From positions 186,001-250,000 of the forward strand of contig CAMPDV010000089.1 of NCBI GenBank assembly GCA_946699065.1: 64,000 bases of DNA, written 5' to 3'. Made by a program: the position numbers and the translations under genes. The notes below the pieces were generated by a model, which ran no database searches, was not told the DNA's origin, and saw only the letters and a list, made by a program, of their open reading frames with translations. How positions within the stretch are numbered: the stretch's first letter is position 1; each line of letters opens with the position of its first letter. The DNA comes from Loxodes magnus (Eukaryota; Ciliophora; Karyorelictea; Loxodida; Loxodidae). Shown here in pieces: positions 11,075-22,319 of the stretch.

Positions 11075-11545
11075 ATGGTGGATGAATAAATAAAAATATT
11101 CATTCAAATGTTTATTAAAAGGAGGCGAGAAATTCTATAACAAGAGAAAGAAGAAGAGAAATACGAGAAATAATAAAAAGAAGCAAATCTAAGAATAGAA
11201 AATGTTAATGAAGAGAATGAAGAATAATAAAAACAAGAAAACAAAGAATAAGATGTCCAACAAAATTAGATGTAAAATGATGAGGAAGAAGAAGATTGGA
11301 ACGAAGAGGAAAACGATAGCGAAGATGAAGAAGAAGAAGACTGACAATAGAAAATAGAAAAAATGAAAATTAGCTTGAAAATGAACAAGAAAGGAAATAC
11401 TTAGAAGAAAAAAAAAACCTAAACTAGAAAATTAGTTCTGAAGAGCAATAAACTTGATATATAATAACATTTAAAAACAATATAATACCTTCAATTGGAA
11501 GAACATATTCTGAAAATTGAAGGTACCACAAATTTTTTTAGTTAA
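11075..11545 (+). CDS. Small acidic Glu/Gln/Lys-rich protein, 156 aa
   Basis: ATG at 11075 (MVDEQIKIFIQMFIKRRREI) to TAA at 11543-11545, in one frame. The middle is strongly acidic (NDEEEEDWNEEENDSEDE) with TGA and TGG both as Trp, flanked by Gln/Lys-rich segments likely to form helix or coiled coil. No known domain. Composition and codon pattern differ from surrounding AT-rich DNA, which supports coding. Its 3' end overlaps the minus-strand gag-like unit 11530-12329 tail to tail. It may be a second product of the island's elements or a host gene; function unknown. If TAA is Gln the frame continues with unconvincing sequence. Confidence 0.5.
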
Positions 11546-12329
11546 ATAATATCAAGTACTCTTGCAAATGTAGCAATTTTTCTTGTTCAAGGAAATGTCT
11601 TTTCTTATTTCTCTTTTTTATGGGATTTCCTTATGAAGGCTTCTTCAAACTTTTTTTTATTAATTAGAGCTTAAATCTAATTCTACTCAATTTTTTTCGT
11701 CTTGCACTTTCACTATTCAAGTATCATTCTCTAATCCTGTCATTCGTTCATTGATTCCGGTTTTATCTATTCTATCTACCATATAACTTCATCATCATTT
11801 TCATGCTATATCAGGTCCTGACTTATTTCGAATAATTCTTCCTTCCATGAATTTATTTCCTTTTCAAGCTTTTTTATTTTTTATTTTTTAATTTAGATAG
11901 TATATTAGCTGTATAATCTATTAAGAGTCCATTTTTTCTATTTCAATATTATTCAAATAAAAATTATCAGGATCTATATTGAATTTTCATGCTTTACCTA
12001 TTTCTTTTATTTTTTATTTCTTTATTATTTTTCTGGATATTTTTTTTGTGGTCTTTTTCTTCATTTTTTAGTGGCGGCGTTAATATCTACGTTAACTTCT
12101 CTGTTTGGAATTTTTTATTCAACGTCTATTTGTCAGTTGAAAAAGAATGCCACTTTACATTTTTTATTATTGAGAATCCTGTTCTTAAATTTATAACTTT
12201 ACTTCCTAAGACCAATTGTTGGTCTTAAGCAAAGTAGATTATTTAACCAAAAAACGTGGTAACAAAAGATGCTTCTAGTTGTATCTCCTACTCTGAAAGG
12301 TGGTAAAAATCCTTCCTGAAGCCAGCCAT
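11530..12329 (-). pseudogene. Gag-like protein, diverged copy
   Basis: ATG at 12329 opens MAGFRKDFYHLSE, again the family start. A central Glu/Lys-rich coil (LEKEINSWKEELFEISQD) and a C-terminal CYICKSTWYYLTKKIC-like segment follow in different frames. The last resembles a zinc knuckle with the His replaced by Tyr. Several frame changes are required, so it is called a probable pseudogene. No hairpin motif is seen at its 3' end. Confidence 0.45.
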
Positions 12330-12740
12330 TTTATATCATAACTCTAAAATAAGTAAAATATTGAATAAGCTTCCAAGTATTAATATAGAACTAACTAATC
12401 TAAATCTATTTAATCAAATAAATCTCAATTAATTTAAGCTAATTTAGTAATACTTCCAATTAACTCTTCCATTATTTAAAGCATTTTTTACATTTCTTCT
12501 ACTTTATTTTATTCTAAATTAGGAATTACTTTATATAATATAAGATATTAAGTATAAAACTATATTTATATAAAGGTATTTTAGCATATAATAGCTAGAT
12601 TAAAACAATTAATTGTAGAAGCTTTAGATATAAATTAAACCTTTTTATTAGATAAATTAATATTTAAAATATAAGGAGTTTACTCATTATCTAAAATGGC
12701 TGATATTTTAGAAGAGTTCTAAAATATTTGTTTAATAAGA

Positions 12741-12754
12741 GGTTACTTATTATT
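12741..12754. repeat. Target-site duplication, left copy
   Basis: GGTTACTTATTAAT, repeated at 13730-13743, flanks the second gag-like insertion. Confidence 0.8.
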
Positions 12755-13729
12755 AATAATAATATTAATTTTAAATTTTCCGTTTTAGAGATTTCCAACC
12801 CTGTCAGGAATACAGCAGTTCATGCTCCCTGCTGTTAAATATAAAAGTTCGGGTCGCCCAATTTTAGTGAGATTGGGAACTCGGATTTTCCAGGTTTTCC
12901 CTCCTTTAACTTGCCTTGGTTCCATCTTAATCTTGTATATTGAACCATCCGGGTTGCAATACATTCTTTTCATTCTTGCTTCTTCTTTTTTCTTCTTTTT
13001 TTGCTCTTTTATCCAATAGTTTCTTTATTTCTATTCGAATTTCTAACACTTCCGACAAAAATGTCATACGCTTCCACAGCAGAAACATTTCTTTTTTATT
13101 TTTAATTATTTTCCTTGATTTGTTTTCTCTTTCTAGGCTTCGATTTCCATTTGTATAGCTCCAGTTTCGCTTTACTCTTTCTTAAAAGTTTACAATTTCT
13201 CTTCTACTTTTCCGAGTCTGTTATCCAGTTCAGTCTGTTTCTAAAGCTAATTTTAGGATTCGTTAGTCTGACTTTGTGGAGATATTCCAAAAGGCGTTAA
13301 GATCTCTTTCCTAGGACATAAGTCTTGACTCAATTCCTTCTGCTAGGTCTAGCTTTGCCATCAGCATATCATTGTCCTTCTTCATTCTCTTGACCTCTTC
13401 CTGGAGGTTCAGTATCACTTTGATGAGCTACTCCATGTTCATCTGGCTAGAAGGGTTGAACTCTGATACCTCCTTGTGGAGAACAGACTTCATCTGTTTC
13501 CTCGGTTTCTCGCTTGAGGTTGGAGTTTCCGTGTGTATATTCTTCAAGGTTGGCTTTCGTTCGTTTTGTTAGATCCAAGTTGTTAGTTCCGTGTTGGTTA
13601 AGGTTGTGATAGAGAAGATTGTTAAGATTATTAAGACTTGGTTTCTTGCTTCCTTCTTTTTTGGCTTAGGAAGAGTTGGTATAGAAGCCTGACTTGAAAT
13701 CTTCAACCATTTTTTTTAAACTGTTTATT
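12755..13729 (-). mobile_element. Gag-like non-LTR retroelement, copy 2
   Basis: Reverse-orientation copy of the unit at 4756-5748, nearly identical over ~950 bp. It has the same (ATT)n 3' tail (here at the left) and its own 14-bp target duplication (12741-12754, 13730-13743). Sequence just 5' of the ATG differs from copy 1, so the 5' junctions are independent. It sits inside the 9.5-14.3 kb stretch bounded by hairpin motifs, so it is probably a younger insertion into older element DNA. No enzyme gene is present. Confidence 0.85.
12785..13710 (-). pseudogene. Gag-like coiled-coil/zinc-knuckle protein, copy 2
   Basis: ATG at 13710, TAA at 12787-12785. It carries the same frame break after the AFWN segment and the same CX2CX4HX4C knuckle as copy 1. 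Differences seen: a Gly/Phe to Asp/Phe change near the start, two fewer 9-base AATGAAAAG units in the MKR repeat, a TGC Cys where copy 1 has TGA after MKRMY, and Leu for Phe in the C-terminal block. The shared frame break means either programmed frameshifting or a defective common parent moved in trans. Confidence 0.7.
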
Positions 13730-13743
13730 GGTTACTTATTAAT
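13730..13743. repeat. Target-site duplication, right copy
   Basis: Second copy of GGTTACTTATTAAT. Confidence 0.8.
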
Positions 13744-13976
13744 TGATTATATGTTTAATAAGCAAAAAAATTAAATATGTGATACCTAGAAATAATCTAT
13801 TAATTAAAACCTTTTATAATAAAAGTAATATTTGAGATTGTGTTTTATTAGAATGTGGGCTTATGGTATAATTTTGACTTGGCATATTAAATTTTGTGAT
13901 TATTTATGAACTTAAGAATTAGAAAATGAATAAAAATTTATCTGGAAACTAAAGAATTTATTAGGCATATTATAGA

Positions 13977-14298
13977 GCTAAGAAAAAAGGATATAAAGAA
14001 AAGAAAATACTATGAAGGAAGGAAATAAGTAAGGATACTAGAGCTGGCATAGGATAGTTTCTATGAGTATATAAAAATTTAATATAGAAGAAAAGATACA
14101 AAGGCGAATTTTAGAATGAAGTAAAAGAGTAAGATATTTAAGCTTATTAAAAAGAACTAATCAAAAGAAGATAAAATCTGGAATAGACAAGGTAATGAAA
14201 AAAAGAAAGACGTAAAAGAGAAGGAAGAAGATATGAATGAAATTGAAAAAAAATTTTATCTCAAAAAATATTCTTGAAGAATTCGAGGTGTATTGACA
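13977..14298 (+). pseudogene. 3' fragment of a gag-like unit
   Basis: Lys-rich plus-strand sequence reading DSFYEYIKI and further Lys/Glu-rich blocks, similar to 6890-7160, and ending at the hairpin motif 14299-14340. No start codon is identifiable and frames break, so it is taken as a remnant. Confidence 0.4.
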
Positions 14299-14340
14299 TT
14301 TAAGAGCTGCACTAATGAGGTACTACGCGCTTTATAATCT
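14299..14340 (+). repeat. Hairpin motif of the gag-like family
   Basis: TTTAAGAGCTGCACTAATGA...TACTACGCGCTTTATAATCT. Directly comparable with 7171-7212 and 18537-18580, and with the reverse complements of 6399, 7274 and 9503. It lies 3' of a plus-strand gag-like fragment. Confidence 0.65.
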
Positions 14341-14706
14341 AAGTAAAGAAATTAAAAAATTAAATAATGTTCTTAACTGATGAACGATTATTTTATAGAA
14401 AAGTTACTATAAAGTGAAATATAAAGATTTCTTATACCATTGTTTATAAATACTAATATTTCACTAACCAACTTAATATATTCATTTAGAAATTTTGGAA
14501 ATTTTAAACAAGAAAGGTTTAAAAGGACTAAAATAGAATATTCTCTCTTAATTTAATTATAGAGCATATTTATTAGCATATAGTGATGATAATTCCTTTT
14601 ATTTTTTAAATCTTATATGCAATCAAATTTATTTCTAAATTATATTGTTCCTTTAAAGATTTTTAATCATTTAAGATTAATAGTCATAAGTAGTTCTAAT
14701 AAAAAA

Positions 14707-15501
14707 ATGGAAATGGAATAGAATATTCGACTATCTAAAAATTAGGCAAGGAACGCAAGAAGAAGAGCTAACAAAGAACTAGAGGAGAAGTAGAAATAAA
14801 TGGAACACTTATCAAACTCCTCTTCAGAAGGCAAAGTAATGGTTGGACAAGTTAATGAGAGCACTTCGCTTTCAATTGAAATGGAAAAGATGAAAAAATT
14901 AATTTCTAAATATGAAGAAGAAACATATAATCAAGGAGAAAGAATTAGAGAGCTTATGAATAACATTGAGAATCAAAATAACGAACTATTAATTCTTAGG
15001 AAGTAGCTTATATAAGACAATATTGTGACAGAACAATAGCTCTATACTCAGTCTTAAAATAATTTCAAACAAGGGGTAAACATGAGTATTGAAGTCCTCC
15101 CTTCTTAAGCAAAAGATTAAGAAATAAATATAGAATAGAATGTTGATAAAAGTTTAATTAAAAGAATAGAACAAATAGAAAAATTAGTTTTGCCTTAGTT
15201 GAATAAAAAAAATAGACAAAAAATTGTTGATGTTGTAGGTTGAAATATCACTTATTAAAAAATTGTTAAAAATGATAAAAATTGAAAAAAAGAGAAGAAA
15301 TAAAAACATGAAGGATGTTAAACAAACTTTGAATAACCGACTCATGAATTTATAAATATAAATTATTTAGTGGTAACATGGAAAATTCATTGTGGTAGCC
15401 ACCCACATTCAAAAAAAGGTCGTGGTATATATCCACGTTAAAAAAAAGGCGGAGTGAAATCGGTTGGAATCCCGAAGAACTCCAAAACTCTTAACATTTA
15501 G
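14707..15501 (+). CDS. Coiled-coil protein of the gag-like island, 264 aa
   Basis: A single 264-codon frame from ATG at 14707 (MEMEQNIRLSKNQARNARRR) to TAG at 15499. Residues ~55-105 are heptad-rich (MEKMKKLISKYEEETYNQ, RIRELMNNIENQNNELL). The C-terminal third is Lys/Gly-rich with scattered Cys and His (HEGC, PTHEF, HCGSHPH), perhaps an unusual metal- or nucleic-acid-binding tail. A diverged inverted homologue lies at 16433-17141 (YEETILRQGEIRELTNTIDD). It resembles the gag-like family in layout but lacks the CX2CX4HX4C knuckle. An intact frame suggests function or recent activity. No enzyme domain. Confidence 0.6.
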
Positions 15502-15895
15502 TTTACATTATTATTATAAGTAGTTCTAATAATTTCTTATTTTTTAATTTAAATAAAGATAAATGAATACTAATATAAAACTAAGACTAATTATGCCAAA
15601 CTCTTTTCCATATATTTGATATTTTATATTATAAACTATGCTTAACATAAAAATAAAATAAACTGTCACCTTCTTTTTTTCTAGTAGCTTTAGTATAAAC
15701 AATATAATGTAATGTATCTTTTATATTTCTAATTTTTTCTAAATTGCTAGTAAAAGTTTTACTTTATATCTATTTTTCTTTTTTCTTCATATTATTGGTT
15801 TTCCTTTGAGATTTTCTAAACTTCATATATTTAAAAATAGGTTTTTATACTTATTTCTTCAGTAATTTTAGATATATACATTTTATAAAAATTAG

Positions 15896-16183
15896 ATGAG
15901 TATTAAATAAAAAGGAATTGAAATAAAGAGTTTTAGCTTCGTAGAATGCGATGAATAAAATGAATTAATTAGAGATTTTAAAAGTTAGGTAGATAGTACA
16001 ATGCACGATAGTTAGATGAATATCATAAATATCTATCTTATAAATTATAACTCATATACTATTAGAGTCACAAATCTAATTTTCTTAAAAATATCTAATC
16101 AATTAGGTTAAATTTATTATATACTTAGAAGTAAAAAGATTAGATTAATTTAATTAAAAAATAATTAAAAGAATAAATCATGA
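15896..16183 (+). CDS. Hypothetical small protein, 95 aa
   Basis: ATG at 15896 to TGA at 16181 in frame. The first 40 residues (MSIKQKGIEIKSFSFVECDE...) have balanced composition and codon-like periodicity; the rest is AT-rich. No domain recognised. It lies between two convergent homologous coiled-coil units. It could be non-coding sequence that is open only because this code has few stops. Confidence 0.25.
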
Positions 16184-16399
16184 TACACTAGGAGTTATCT
16201 TCAATAAGTATCAATTTTAAATTAATAATAATTGAGAATTTGTTCTTAGAAACTTTATTTGCTTGGTAAAATTAAATTATATTCATGTCAGATACTTTAT
16301 AAGCATTATATAAAACAATTATGAATACCTTCAAAGATAAAAGTTATCTTACATATTTAATATAAAAAAAATGAAAATATTAATAATAATAATCTAATA

Positions 16400-16432
16400 A
16401 ATTAAAGTGTTTACATTCTTGAAATTCTCAAC
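16400..16432 (-). repeat. Weak hairpin-motif copy
   Basis: AATTAAAGTGTTTACATTCT shares the outer part of the motif (AATTAAAGTG) and lies 3' of the minus-strand homologue 16433-17141, as expected, but the inner stem is not conserved. Confidence 0.3.
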
Positions 16433-17141
16433 CTGATACCTGCAGATATTTTGTTTATGTGGATGAATACTTCGTCCTTTTCTTTATGTGGTAGGTTACC
16501 ACTAATAATTTTCAACATTTATTGCAGACATTTTATATTTTTTATTCCAGTTTTAGTTATTGGCAATTAATTTAACATCCTTCATTTTTTTAATGTTCTT
16601 TTATCTAGAGTTTTTTCAAGCACAGCATTTTCGCAATACATAGTTGTTGACCTTGCATTATCAGCAATTTTTTTTCTTTTTTTATTCTAAAAAAATTTTC
16701 CCAATTTCTCTATTCTCTTTTATAAATTTTAATCGATTTTTTTTATTGTTTAATTTCTTAATAAATTAATTAGCTTAGTCTTTTTTATAATCATGTTTTG
16801 TTATTGACTAACTGTCGATTGTGATTGTTCATAAAGTTACTAATTTATTACTATTTTTTTTAGATTAGTTGTCAACTTAGTCGTCAATAGTGTTCGTAAG
16901 TTCTCTAATTTCACCTTACCTTAAAATTGTTTCTTCATAATTTTAGATTAATTTTAAAATTTTGCCTAATTAATTTTAGAATTTTTGATAAATTTCATTT
17001 TTAAGTTCTTTTATCTCTAAAAATTTAATCATAGACTTAACTTCTGATTAGTAACTAGATTTCTCATGTTTCTATCGCTATTTCTCCATTTCTTTTACTG
17101 CTTTTCTCCTAAAATTTTTAAAGTTAATTTTTGAGAGGCAT
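16433..17141 (-). pseudogene. Inverted diverged homologue of the 14707 gene
   Basis: ATG at 17141 (MPLKNQLQKFQEK). In a shifted frame it carries ILKLIQNYEETILRQ and GEIRELTNTIDD, matching the coiled coil of the 14707-15501 protein, then GCQIN and CNKCWKLLVVTY matching its tail (GCQTN, NYLVVTW). Here the tail has two extra Cys that form CX2C. The pair point toward each other across ~1 kb. Several frame changes indicate decay unless small introns explain them. Confidence 0.45.
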
Positions 17142-17703
17142 GTAAATTATTCTATTTTTAAAAAGGAAAATTATAATGATAAATGAAAAAAGACTTTAAG
17201 CAAATATTAAGATTTAAATTATTCTTTTTGCTAAAAATAAAATAAATAATAATAAAAAATAGCTAGTATCATATGTTTACTCTTATATAGCAAATTAAGG
17301 AAATATGCTATTAAGTAAAAATAAATTTTTCACTTTATTTGGAAAGTCAAGAAAGCATCGTTTATAATATTAAAGACTAAATTACATTACTTTATAATCT
17401 CCTAGATAAGAGAAAAATAAATCTTCTATGTGCATAATTGCTAATTTTTATGATGAATATAATAATAAAAATACCAAAAATATTTATTTTAATGATTGTG
17501 TCCTATATATAAACTATTATAATTTGCTTAACATTGGATTTAAAAGAATCTAGGATAAAATAGCTTAACCATCGTGATAAATTAGTTTAAAACGCAATTT
17601 TTTAGAATTTGTAACTATCTCTTGCTATCTTTGATTTTCTTCACTTTCACTTAAATAGTTATTATCCATCTAGTTTTTATTATATTATATATTCATTTTT
17701 AAA
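17142..17703. other. Intergenic, AT-rich
   Basis: Nothing recognised. Confidence 0.5.
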
Positions 17704-17705
17704 AT

Positions 17706-18536
17706 GGATTCTGATTTCTAGTCGACCGAGTAGATAATCTGGTGCAGTTATGTCTGCATTGCAAGTACTCTTGCAATAGATGCCACCATAAACAAGTAAA
17801 GACGGACCCATTGTGTGATAAGCCTTACTTGTTTGAGGGTTCTCTCTAACGTTACGAGAGATCGACTAGAGGAGGAAACCGAAATCCAGATCTCAGAGTT
17901 ATCCTGATTCTACATATCGCTATTCTGATCAGAAAATAAAAAACAACAAAGACATGACTGAGATTAAAATAATTATTACTTAGAAAAATTAACCTAATTG
18001 AGTCATTTGACACTAATATTGGAATGTTCTCTAACTCCAGCCTTTGGGAGAATTACAAGAATTTGAAGAGTGAAGTCAATCAATTTTGATTATAAAAACG
18101 GAGAGAAGAAGACAAGAAGCAAAGAGACCAGATGAAGCTAGAAACATTTCTAGCCTATTATTAATAATTAAATTTGGTTTATTTATTTTTTTGTGGTGAA
18201 CCAAGCAATGGTGGTACCACGCTAATTTAATTAATTAATTTATTTATATATAATTTAATTAAAAAAGGAAGAATAATCCTTCAACTGATAACTGAAAGTG
18301 ATAAAAACTTCGGTACAAAGAAGTATCTGTATGTGAAAGTTCATTCAAGAGTCTTGACAGAAACTAAGAAGGATGGAACTGAAGTCTTCAAGTAATTTCA
18401 AACTAATAGATGCCAAACGTTAAAGTCTTTAGAATAACCCTTCTATCACGATCTATAGAAGACAGGTTTTTCAAGAGAATGCTAAAATTGAGGAAGACTT
18501 TCAATAAAAAGCATTTAAAGACTTAAAAAATTTATT
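17706..18536 (+). CDS. Cys-rich zinc-finger-like protein of the island
   Basis: One open frame runs up to the hairpin motif. It begins near RVDNLVQL, then a Cys/His cluster (CLHCKYSCNRCHH, later LCDKPYLFEGS), a helical Lys/Glu/Gln-rich middle (RREEDKKQRDQMKLETF) and a C-terminal block with charged, well-mixed composition (KYLYVKVHSRVLTETKKDG). The first ATG (17704) is in a different frame, so the true start is unclear. GC content is far above the neighbourhood. A short inverted pair, CTAGTCGA/TCGACTAG, flanks the Cys cluster. It shares position (5' of a hairpin motif) with the gag-like units. Function unknown; nucleic-acid binding is a guess. Confidence 0.45.
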
Positions 18537-18580
18537 AAAAGGGTTGCGCATCGTTAAGGTATTACGTGCTTTATAATCTA
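18537..18580 (+). repeat. Hairpin motif of the gag-like family
   Basis: AAAAGGGTTGCGCATCGTTA...ATTACGTGCTTTATAATCTA. GCGC/GTGC can pair. It aligns with 7171-7212 and 14299-14340 and sits at the 3' end of the plus-strand unit 17706-18536. Confidence 0.65.
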
Positions 18581-19669
18581 AATTTTTTAGGCCGTTTAAT
18601 ATTTATTTGAGCAAATAAACTACTAGAATTTCTATTCTTTTTTTTTGAAAAAATCAAACTTACATAATATAGTTAATCTTAATAAATAAATTTAAGATTC
18701 CTCTTATATAAAATGAAGTTTAATAATAAGAAAGGAGTTAGTATGGAGAAGCTGATGGAAATATAAATATAATATATTATTTTAATAATAAGGTGCTATA
18801 ACTAAGTTAGGTATATAAATTTTATTATCCCTTAGCTTTAATAAATAATCATAAGTAACTTCACTTTTAAATAAGCATAAAATGCTATAAGCACTTAAAT
18901 AATATTTTAGGTAAAGGCAAATTAACAACATAATTAGATATTATTTCAAAATTTTAAGATAATTAGTAAATCTCAGTAATTCTAGTAAGTTCTTATTAAA
19001 AAAGAGTTCAATTAGCTTATTTAAATATAAATAAGTTTATCTATTTAATTTGTAGAAATTTAGAAATATAGCCTTTAAGATTCTAATAGTTTAATATCTA
19101 GTTCCTTACTATCTCAAGTTGATATATTATTCTCTCTTTCAATCATCTTAAAAGTATCTAGATGTATAAAATTCTTAATTATAAGACTGACAAAATATTT
19201 TTAAATTAACCAATCAAAGAAGCAAGTTAATTGAAAATAATAATAAGATAGAAGTAATTAAATGTAAATAATTAAGGTTCTTAAGGGAATATTTTAATTA
19301 GGCATAAATAACATTAATAGAGTTCAGAGTTAGGGAATATATTTCAAGGTGAAAAAGGAGAATTTAACTTAAATGTACACGAAAAATTCAGAAAAATGAA
19401 GTTTTTTCTAAAAAGAAATGATCAATATATATAGTTTAAAAACATTTAATTTAACATACTTTAAGACTCATTAATAAGTTACTGCTATTGAACTTAAGAT
19501 AAAAGGAAATTGATTAACTCCTAAATAATTTGATTATGTATTTTTCATTCTGTTTAATAAATTACCAAGGAGTAAATTATAATACACTAATGATTTTTCC
19601 TTTTTCTAAACTTTTTATTTAATTTATAATTTTAAGTTTAAATAATAGTCTTTAGTCTGTAATTCGTTC
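18581..19669. other. Unassigned, AT-rich
   Basis: Some stretches (for example 19260-19420) look weakly coding in two competing frames, but there is no domain or frame preference good enough to call a gene. Confidence 0.4.
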
Positions 19670-21070
19670 TCAATAGATTGAACATCCACATATTAAGTCT
19701 TTTTCATTTTCAACAAATTCATCTCATTTTCTATACTTTGCTCTAAAGTCATAGGTATATAATTTATCATAATAGTTTTGATTTGTACTCGAGCTTCACA
19801 TTCAAAGTCTTCCACAAGAATTCAAGCCATTATACCAAAACCAATCATTCAAATATTTCATCGGATAACTTTTTCCATTTTTTTGTATGGATTTTCAATC
19901 ATATAAGCACGTTTGATTCAAGCATTTGCAATTATCAAATATATACATGCATTAATTTTCCTCTGTAAATATGCAAGCCAATTAAATTGCCTAATTAGGT
20001 AATTTTATGGATTCTATATCAATCCATACATTCTACTAAGAGTCATACTCAAAAATTTTATCTGATCTTGAATAAACAAAATTATTCAAATCTTCTAAAA
20101 TTTATCCTCCAAATGTTTATACTTTGCCCTTGGCTGATCAAGTTCCATTGAACTTAAGTTTTTTTTTGTGGTCTGCTATATGTTTCGATAATCGTTTACT
20201 ATTGTCATATACTTCACATTTATTCGTCTCAAAACTAAATCCTCCTATTTCGTTCATTATATATCCTCCTATTATATATACATAGTTATCGTTATCATAA
20301 GCTAAGGATGTTTAAAATCTTGGAGTTTATGTTTATATCTAACTTACTGCCTTTCTATCCTCAACTTCAGTAATGCCAATATAATCTTTCTTTTTATCAT
20401 ATCCACCTACTAATACTATTTTATAATCATTTATCTATTACGAACTAGTAAAGCCTCATTATAAAGAATGCATGTCATTTATTACATAAGTTGTTATTAC
20501 AGCTGGATTTTATTAAATATCAGAGATCTAAAGGATTCTGTATCCTTTACTTAATCTGCAATATTTTGTAATAGACTATAGCGAATTATTTTTAAACATT
20601 TAAGATATTTCTGGAAGTAAATCATAAGAATAATGATAGTCTGATTTAGTCTCTTCTTATATGAATTAGCTTCACTATATCGAATTTATTTAATGCTTTG
20701 AATGCGTCTCTTATCTACATTTAATACATATTGGTATATTGTCTTGAATACATATAAAATTGCAGGGAAGTTTGTGAATAGAACAATCTTAAGGTTATTA
20801 ATCATTAGATATTGCTAAATTTCTAGTTTATTGATCTCCTTATTTTTATATTTCTTCTTATTTAATTATTTCTCTTTTATCAACTATTTGCAAACTATCA
20901 ATTCTTTAAGTTGTGGTCATTTAATGCTATTCACAAACCAATTTTCCATAATTTTTTACCATTTCTTTAAGACAATTTTCACAATTTATACACCCACAAA
21001 CTTATCTTCTTGGTTTCTTATCTTTTTCATTAAAATTTTTGGCACAATTTTTACAATTAGCCTCTTACAT
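19670..21070 (-). CDS. TRIM-like RING/B-box/kelch protein, paralogue 2
   Basis: A 467-codon intron-free frame from ATG at 21070 to TGA at 19672-19670. The layout is the same as paralogue 1 and clearly homologous over the full length: N-terminal Cys/His array (CKNCAKNF, CGCINC, CLKEMV), B-box-like CSIHKLPC / CIQDNIPICIKC, then kelch repeats (LVGGYDKKKDYIGITEVE, YIIGGYI, WFWYNGLNSCG, LWMW). TGA codes Trp in the last motifs. The end is CGCSIY-TGA, the same position as in the other two copies. About 12 bases past the TGA an extra base appears relative to paralogue 1, showing loss of coding constraint after the stop. It lies ~1.1 kb from the hairpin motif at 18537. Confidence 0.85.
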
Positions 21071-21321
21071 TTATATAGTAACTTTAGATGAAAAAAGTAT
21101 TTGAATAGTTTAATATTAATAAAATAAATAAAGCATAGTCCTTTTTATTTATAAGGCATGCTTATACTGTTTATTTAACTGTATTTACTACCTAATTAAC
21201 TTTGCTAACTGCACTTCATAGTAAAATATTTAATTAACATATTTTTTATATTTTAGCTTATTTCAAACGCTAAATAATATTCATTTGAACTAGATTTAAG
21301 TGCATAAGCAATAAAGATTGT

Positions 21322-21860
21322 ATGAGAGCATTATTTAACTTACTTAGCTAATTTAAGTTTACTTTTAATGATTGTCCTGCTGCTACTCAAGAAATGCTAC
21401 TATTTTATTTCGTTTATTCAATTTGGATAAAAATCAAGACAAACGCTTTAATTCTCGAGAAAAAAGATAAAATTTAAATAAAATTACATAGATATGCTGC
21501 TTTATCCATTGTGGCTTAGTAAAAGAGAAGGAAATAATGAAATGTCCTAGATTTTCTTATTTTTAATCATCCTTAAGAAATAAAGAGATAAATAAAGAAT
21601 GTATTCATTAACAAATATTTATAGAACAATGTAATGAATGGCTTCCAGGATTTATAGAGCTCTAGTTCATTAATGATACACACTGTTTGTAGCTTTATAG
21701 GTTATATGTTAAAAGGAGACTAAAAGCTAAATAAGTTATGCAAAGAAACAAAGATTCAAATTTTAAATTTTGGAATCTAGCCTAAAGATTTTTATTAAGT
21801 CCAAAATGCAGTTTAAAGAAATATTCGGTCAAACTTCTATACTAAATTAAAGAAATATGA
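21322..21860 (+). CDS. Hypothetical protein with one 17-nt intron, 173 aa
   Basis: ATG at 21322 (MRALFNLLSQFKFTFNDCPA) reads to a 17-nt GTGGCTTAGTAAAAGAG intron at about 21510-21526, then continues (KEIMKCPRFSYFQSS ... EQCNEWLPGFIELQF ... FWNLAQRFLLSPKC) to TGA at 21858. Start-to-stop minus 17 is divisible by three. Composition is balanced, with Cys, Pro, Trp and Gly unlike random AT-rich translation. No domain recognised. The frame switch at a well-formed short intron is the main argument that it is a real gene. Confidence 0.5.
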
Positions 21861-22319
21861 AAAGCTATTATTTTACTTTTAAAACAAAAGCTTAAAACAT
21901 AAATTTAAAATTAAATGTATTTAATATCATTAACTAATTTCATAATTAAGGGAAAAAGATAAAATACTGATTAAAGCTTATTTAATAAATAAGTAACCTA
22001 TTATTATTTTAGTTAAACGAAAATGATATACATAAAGAATGCAATAAGGTAAAATATGAAATCAAATAAGTTTTTAAAAAAGTACTATAAACTAATGTAT
22101 TTACTGTTTATTATTTTATTTTAACTCTTCATTAGATAATTACTAAATAAATTTAAATAGTTTAATTAGTAATTCTAAAATCAGTATTTGAAGAAGTTGA
22201 AGTCTTAGATATTTTTCTATAAATTCTAACTCTTAAATGATCATTTTCTTTTAATGTGAACTCATTTACTATATTTAAGGATTCGTTTAAAAATTTATTA
22301 GATATAAGCTAAATATAAG
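21861..22319. other. Intergenic, AT-rich
   Basis: Nothing recognised. Confidence 0.5.

Noticed and set aside
11989-12228. Plus-strand hydrophobic ORF that looks like membrane segments
   Set aside because: Antisense of a Lys/Asn-rich gag-like segment; Phe/Leu-rich translation is expected from the complement of AAA/AAT codons.
20831-21091. Plus-strand 86-codon hydrophobic ORF
   Set aside because: Antisense to the finger region of TRIM-like paralogue 2.
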